This document shows positions 6,125-9,204 of a stretch of 9,204 nt of DNA, in pieces (the first letter of the stretch is position 1; each line of letters begins with the position of its first letter). The notes beneath the pieces are model-generated. The model did not search any database. It was given only the letters and a program-made list of their open reading frames with translations, and was not told the DNA's origin. The translations under genes were made by a program, and so were the position numbers. The stretch is from Thermoplasmatales archaeon (lineage in GTDB: Archaea; Thermoplasmatota; E2; DHVEG-1). Location of the stretch: the NCBI GenBank assembly GCA_023128855.1, contig JAGMDE010000083.1, forward strand, positions 1 to 9,204. The letters run 5' to 3'.

Positions 6125-6135
6125 GTTGTCACAAC
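6125..6135. promoter_or_regulatory. Palindrome GTTGTCACAAC, possible operator
   Basis: A perfect inverted repeat (GTTGT-C-ACAAC) sits 6 bases upstream of the 60-residue ORF and about 40 bases before the TATA box of the divergent channel gene. Its position next to a start site would suit a repressor, but no regulator is identified. Confidence 0.3.
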
Positions 6136-6175
6136 GATTTAAAGAGCTATATTCTTTTTGCTCATTATTGTAAAC

Positions 6176-6187
6176 TTTTTAAATAAA
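6176..6187 (+). promoter_or_regulatory. TATA box for the mechanosensitive channel gene
   Basis: TTTTTAAATAAA is centred about 42 bases upstream of ATG 6224. A strong Shine-Dalgarno GGGGGAG follows at 6212-6218. Confidence 0.5.
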
Positions 6188-6223
6188 CAATTGTTACCCA
6201 GTCTACTTTATGGGGGAGAATAT

Positions 6224-7042
6224 ATGGCTATAATGGAGGAGATACAAAATATATTAAATGAAAATATACCATTGATCAATAAACCAGTAGGTAATTTATT
6301 AGCTGCAATTTTAGTAATTATTATTGGTTACATAGTTGCAATAATTATTAGTAAATCTATCAGAAAGATGATGTTACGTGCAAAAATGTCACAAATTTTA
6401 TCAGATTTTTCGGGTAGGATCATCAAAGTATTGATATTAATTTTTGTTCTAATTACAGCAATTGGTCTTTTTGTACCAATTGGAGAAGCAATAATAGGTT
6501 TATCGGTAGCCTCAGGATTTATAATTGGTTTTGCTTTCCAAGATACACTCGGAAATTTAGCAGCAGGTTTTATGATTGCTTTAACAAGACCATTCAAAGC
6601 AGGCGATTATGTGGATGTTGCTGATAAATCAGGATCTATTAATAATGTAGGCATAAGCATTACAACAATGACAACTGTAGATAACAAAAGAATTATTATT
6701 CCAAACTCAAAGATTTGGGGAAGTCCAATTGTGAATTACACGGCTCTTGATAAAAGAATGATTGATATGCGTGTTGGAATTGGTTATAGTGACAATATGG
6801 GGAAAGCAATTACAGCTGCGATGAATGTTTTAAACAAAAACAAATATGTATTGAAAGATCCAGCACCAACAGTTGCAGTTGCTGAACTTGGAGATTCTAG
6901 TGTTAATCTTTTGGTTCGACCATGGGTTAAAACTAGTGATTATTGGGGAGCAAAATGGGAGATTACTCAACAACTTAAAGAAGCGTTTGACAAAGAAAAA
7001 ATAAGTATACCATTTCCACAAAGAGATGTACATTTATTTTAA
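6224..7042 (+). CDS. MscS-family small-conductance mechanosensitive channel
   Basis: This 272-residue membrane channel opens under membrane tension and releases solutes on hypo-osmotic shock. Three hydrophobic segments are seen: about 23-44, 66-86 and 90-118. The third is the pore helix with the family pattern GLSVASGFIIGFAFQDTLGN, followed by AAGFMIALTRPFKAGDYV. The beta domain follows with NKRIIIPNSKIWGSPIVNYT (IPN motif), and the end IPFPQRDVHLF matches the usual MscS C-terminal IPFPQ-type motif. The length is close to E. coli MscS (286). I start at ATG 6224 rather than the TTG at 6158, because GGGGGAG lies 5 bases before this ATG and the TATA box at 6176-6187 falls between the two. A terminator-like hairpin covers the stop codon. 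The gene is divergent from the small basic ORF and caspase-like gene. Confidence 0.93.
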   Translation: MAIMEEIQNILNENIPLINKPVGNLLAAILVIIIGYIVAIIISKSIRKMMLRAKMSQILSDFSGRIIKVLILIFVLITAIGLFVPIGEAIIGLSVASGFIIGFAFQDTLGNLAAGFMIALTRPFKAGDYVDVADKSGSINNVGISITTMTTVDNKRIIIPNSKIWGSPIVNYTALDKRMIDMRVGIGYSDNMGKAITAAMNVLNKNKYVLKDPAPTVAVAELGDSSVNLLVRPWVKTSDYWGAKWEITQQLKEAFDKEKISIPFPQRDVHLF

Positions 7043-7082
7043 GGAAAATAAATGTAAACTTATCTCTTCTTTTTCTTTTTTT
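7029..7082 (+). terminator. Intrinsic-type terminator: 12-bp hairpin over the channel stop codon plus pyrimidine tract
   Basis: TACATTTATTTT (7029-7040) and AAAATAAATGTA (7045-7056) are perfect complements with a 4-base loop AAGG. The stop TAA (7040-7042) lies at the loop. A run of only T and C (7063-7082) follows, ending in seven T. Archaeal RNA polymerase terminates at T-rich tracts; the hairpin may also protect the 3' end. Confidence 0.65.
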
Positions 7083-7083
7083 G

Positions 7084-7097
7084 TTAACACCTGTTAA
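7084..7097. promoter_or_regulatory. Inverted repeat TTAACA-CC-TGTTAA abutting the carboxypeptidase TATA box
   Basis: Perfect 6-bp arms with a 2-base centre end exactly where the TATA box begins (7098), so the right arm covers the position of the archaeal BRE. A dimeric regulator bound here could block or recruit TBP/TFB. No regulator is known. Confidence 0.4.
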
Positions 7098-7108
7098 TTT
7101 TATATATT
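7098..7108 (+). promoter_or_regulatory. TATA box for the carboxypeptidase gene
   Basis: TTTTATATATT-like sequence is centred about 42 bases before ATG 7145. The purine-rich GTGGGGAT (about 7132-7139) serves as Shine-Dalgarno. Confidence 0.55.
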
Positions 7109-7144
7109 CAAAATAGTTACATGTATTAGTCGTGGGGATCTATT

Positions 7145-9016
7145 ATGAGAAAAAAATGGTTTAGCATTTTTGTATATATACTCTTTTTAATAACGAGCTT
7201 TTCAGCTTCGGTTTTTGGTGAAACACATCAGGTAGTATCAACTGAAGAAATTGAAACATCTAGTTATATTATTATTTATGTTGATGATGCTGAAAGTGTT
7301 GCATCAGATTTAAGATCTGATGGTTTTGATGTACTATATAACTCTGTGACTGAAAAATCACTTGAGTTGATTGTAACACCTGAAGAGTTAAATAAATTAG
7401 AAATGAGAGGTTTTGAAATAGTTATTTTATCACGTGGTAGACCTTTCGTTGAAATTCAAGAGGAGAGAAAAAATGATCCACAGAATAATTTTGTTCCACC
7501 AGGTTATCCTGATTATGCAGAAATATTTGAATCAATGATTGATACTCAGCTTGCTTATCCATCTATTTGTAAAGTTTTTGATTTAACTGATACTTATGAT
7601 GTATCTCCTACTTATGAGGACCGTCATATTTTTGCTATGAAAATTTCTGATAATGTTGATGAGGACGAAGATGAACCTAATTTTTTGTTAGTCAGTTGTC
7701 ATCATGCACGTGAAATTGTAACACCGGTAATTGCCTTGAATGCAATTGAGGAATTTATTACAGGATATGGCAGTGATCCTGATGTTACAGCAGTGGTCAA
7801 TGAATATGAGATTTGGGTTTCACCAGTTTGGAATCCTGATGGCTACGAGTATTGTTACTACGTAGATAATTGGTGGCGTAAGAATCGAAATCCGTATCCT
7901 CCGGGTGTCGGTGTAGATCTAAATCGTAATTATCCGTTTGGATGGAGCTCAGGATGTTCTGGTAGTACTGATCCAACATCTGAAACCTATAAAGGACCAA
8001 GTCCAGCATCTGAAGCTGAAACTCAGACTATGATAGCTTTTACAAATGACAGGCATTTCGCAAAAGTAATCGACTATCATTCCTATGGTCGTGAAGTATT
8101 GTATGGGTACTGCTGTCATTCTCATCCTTTTAGCAGCTTTTTCCATTCTGAAGCTGTGAGCTTATCATATGCGGCTGGCTATGGCGGATCAGTAAGAGGG
8201 CCAAGTGCAGAGGGAGAACATTATGAATGGCAGATTTGGACTAATGGATCTTATGCAAATCTAATGGAGACGCATACAGAGTTTCAACCTAGTTATGCTA
8301 GTGCTCAAGCTGAAGCAGCGCAAATTTGGCCTAGTATAATGTGGATACTTGAAAGACCAATATCTGTAAGTGGCCATATAGTAGATTCAATAACTGGAGA
8401 ACCTCTAGTCACTCCAATAAATGTAGTTGATGTTAACTTCCAAAATGGCGAGGAGTTTATCAATGAACCAATTTTTGGCAGGTATCATTTATTTTTACCA
8501 CCTGGCACTTATACACTTGAATTCTCTTATGAAAATCATCATACCCAAACTCATGAAGTAACAGTTACAACAACAAGTTCAGAGATTTTAGATGTAGAAC
8601 TTGAAAGGTTTAATGATCCTCCAATAAAACCTTCTATTAACGGTCCAACGTTAGGCAAGGTTGGAGAGGAATATGATTTTACCTTCACTTCAACTGATCC
8701 AGATGAAGACAATCTTGAATATTATATTGATTGGGACGATGGAAATATAGAGGAATGGATTGGCCCATATGAATCTGGAGAATTAATAACCCAAAGTCAT
8801 ACTTGGGATGCAGAAGGTTCTTATTATATTAAGGCTAAAGTAAGAGATCCTTACGAAGAAGAAAGTGATTGGGAACAGTTTTATATTACTATTGAAAAGA
8901 AAAGTAGGAGTGCATCGTTTGAATTACCATTTTTAAGATCGCATTTTCCAAGATTATTCCAGTTATTTTACTATATAAGCTCTAGGATTTCAGATTCACT
9001 AAGAGGTTCATTGTAA
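7145..9016 (+). CDS. Secreted M14 zinc carboxypeptidase with regulatory-like and PKD-like C-terminal domains
   Basis: This 623-residue exported metallopeptidase removes C-terminal residues from peptides outside the cell. A signal peptide (1 to about 25) is followed by a propeptide-like region (about 35-100) and the M14 domain (about 120-400). Zinc ligands are His187 and Glu190 (HHARE) and His312 (DYHSYG). Substrate-binding Arg245 (WWRKNRN) and Asn260-Arg261 (GVDLNRNY) are present, and the catalytic Glu is likely Glu379 (THTEF). Spacing matches bovine carboxypeptidase A closely (H69-R127 and H187-R245 are both 58 apart), so the enzyme should be active. Then come a carboxypeptidase-regulatory-like domain (about 406-482, SGHIVDSITGEPL), a PKD/Ig-like domain (about 490-585, with DWDDG) and a basic-hydrophobic tail (587-623). 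There is no clear C-terminal membrane helix. Substrate preference (basic versus hydrophobic) is not readable. The gene has its own promoter. Confidence 0.92.
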   Translation: MRKKWFSIFVYILFLITSFSASVFGETHQVVSTEEIETSSYIIIYVDDAESVASDLRSDGFDVLYNSVTEKSLELIVTPEELNKLEMRGFEIVILSRGRPFVEIQEERKNDPQNNFVPPGYPDYAEIFESMIDTQLAYPSICKVFDLTDTYDVSPTYEDRHIFAMKISDNVDEDEDEPNFLLVSCHHAREIVTPVIALNAIEEFITGYGSDPDVTAVVNEYEIWVSPVWNPDGYEYCYYVDNWWRKNRNPYPPGVGVDLNRNYPFGWSSGCSGSTDPTSETYKGPSPASEAETQTMIAFTNDRHFAKVIDYHSYGREVLYGYCCHSHPFSSFFHSEAVSLSYAAGYGGSVRGPSAEGEHYEWQIWTNGSYANLMETHTEFQPSYASAQAEAAQIWPSIMWILERPISVSGHIVDSITGEPLVTPINVVDVNFQNGEEFINEPIFGRYHLFLPPGTYTLEFSYENHHTQTHEVTVTTTSSEILDVELERFNDPPIKPSINGPTLGKVGEEYDFTFTSTDPDEDNLEYYIDWDDGNIEEWIGPYESGELITQSHTWDAEGSYYIKAKVRDPYEEESDWEQFYITIEKKSRSASFELPFLRSHFPRLFQLFYYISSRISDSLRGSL

Positions 9017-9027
9017 ATTCTTAGATC

Positions 9028-9044
9028 ATCAATGTATCATTGAT
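9028..9044. terminator. Small hairpin between convergent genes
   Basis: ATCAATG (9028-9034), loop TAT, CATTGAT (9038-9044) form a perfect 7-bp stem 12 bases past the carboxypeptidase stop. No T tract follows on either strand, so it is a weak terminator candidate; it overlaps the stop of the possible minus-strand remnant. Confidence 0.35.
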
Positions 9045-9204
9045 AGTATAAAAACTCTGGTGAAATCTGTACATGTGTTTTTCCATACCCAATAGTGAAT
9101 AGTTCTTTTACAGGAATTTCTGATAAAAACATTTGATCTGCTTCAGTGTTGCCCGTAAATTCATTTTTTAGGAGTTAGCCCATATCGTTTTTATAGGACA
9201 CAAA
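9037..9204 (-). pseudogene. Possible interrupted 3' end of an unknown minus-strand gene
   Basis: On the minus strand, one frame reads protein-like text across the window end: FVSYKNDMG, then an in-frame TAA (9175-9177), then 45 more codons to TGA (9037-9039) including GNTEADQMFLSEIPVKELF and TIGYGKTHVQISPEFLYYQ. The composition looks coded rather than random. No start with a Shine-Dalgarno lies just after the stop, so either a nonsense change has split an older gene, a gene ends at 9175 and the rest is chance, or a sequencing error is present. I do not recognise the family. The stretch contains no other gene that I can see. Confidence 0.35.

Noticed and set aside
6158..6223. TTG start for the MscS channel
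   Set aside because: The TATA box (6176-6187) lies inside it and GGGGGAG at 6212-6218 points to ATG 6224.
7118..7125. Palindrome TACATGTA upstream of the carboxypeptidase gene
   Set aside because: An 8-bp palindrome is too short to separate from chance in this AT-rich DNA, and it lies near the expected transcription start without other support.

Overview
The window is AT-rich and looks archaeal. Most genes have an AT-rich TATA-like box about 35-57 bases before a start codon with a purine-rich Shine-Dalgarno. One gene matches an archaeal family of predicted amino-acid-metabolism regulators (ACT domain, COG2150 type). The lipoprotein carries many N-glycosylation sequons, and secreted proteins with PKD-like domains are common in uncultured Euryarchaeota. 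I would guess a heterotrophic, peptide- or amino-acid-using Thermoplasmata-like archaeon, but lineage cannot be fixed from this sequence.

Left part (1-1660): the 3' end of a methylcrotonyl-CoA carboxylase-type carboxyltransferase gene (+) overlaps tail-to-tail with an ACT-domain regulator (-). A short divergent region with several inverted repeats follows, then a small acidic protein of unknown function (+).

Middle part (1660-4960): an ABC-2 exporter pair whose ATPase carries an N-terminal zinc ribbon is coupled to its permease by a one-base TAATG overlap. After it come an unlisted 47-residue cationic glycine-zipper peptide and an exported DUF4382-PKD lipoprotein with 13 N-glycosylation sequons. 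A terminator-like region separates these from the next, oppositely oriented gene.

Right part (4960-9204): a secreted caspase-like cysteine peptidase and a small basic protein lie on the minus strand. Divergent from them is an MscS-type mechanosensitive channel, ending in a perfect 12-bp hairpin over its stop codon followed by a pyrimidine tract. A large secreted M14 zinc carboxypeptidase follows. The last 170 bases hold what looks like the end of a minus-strand gene, interrupted by an in-frame stop.

The theme is cell-surface and extracellular work: two secreted peptidases, a surface lipoprotein, a membrane-tension channel and an exporter, next to branched-chain amino-acid catabolism. Peptide degradation outside the cell feeding leucine breakdown inside is a coherent but unproven reading. 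The least explained elements are the glycine-zipper peptide, the zinc-ribbon ABC ATPase and the dyad symmetries at promoters.
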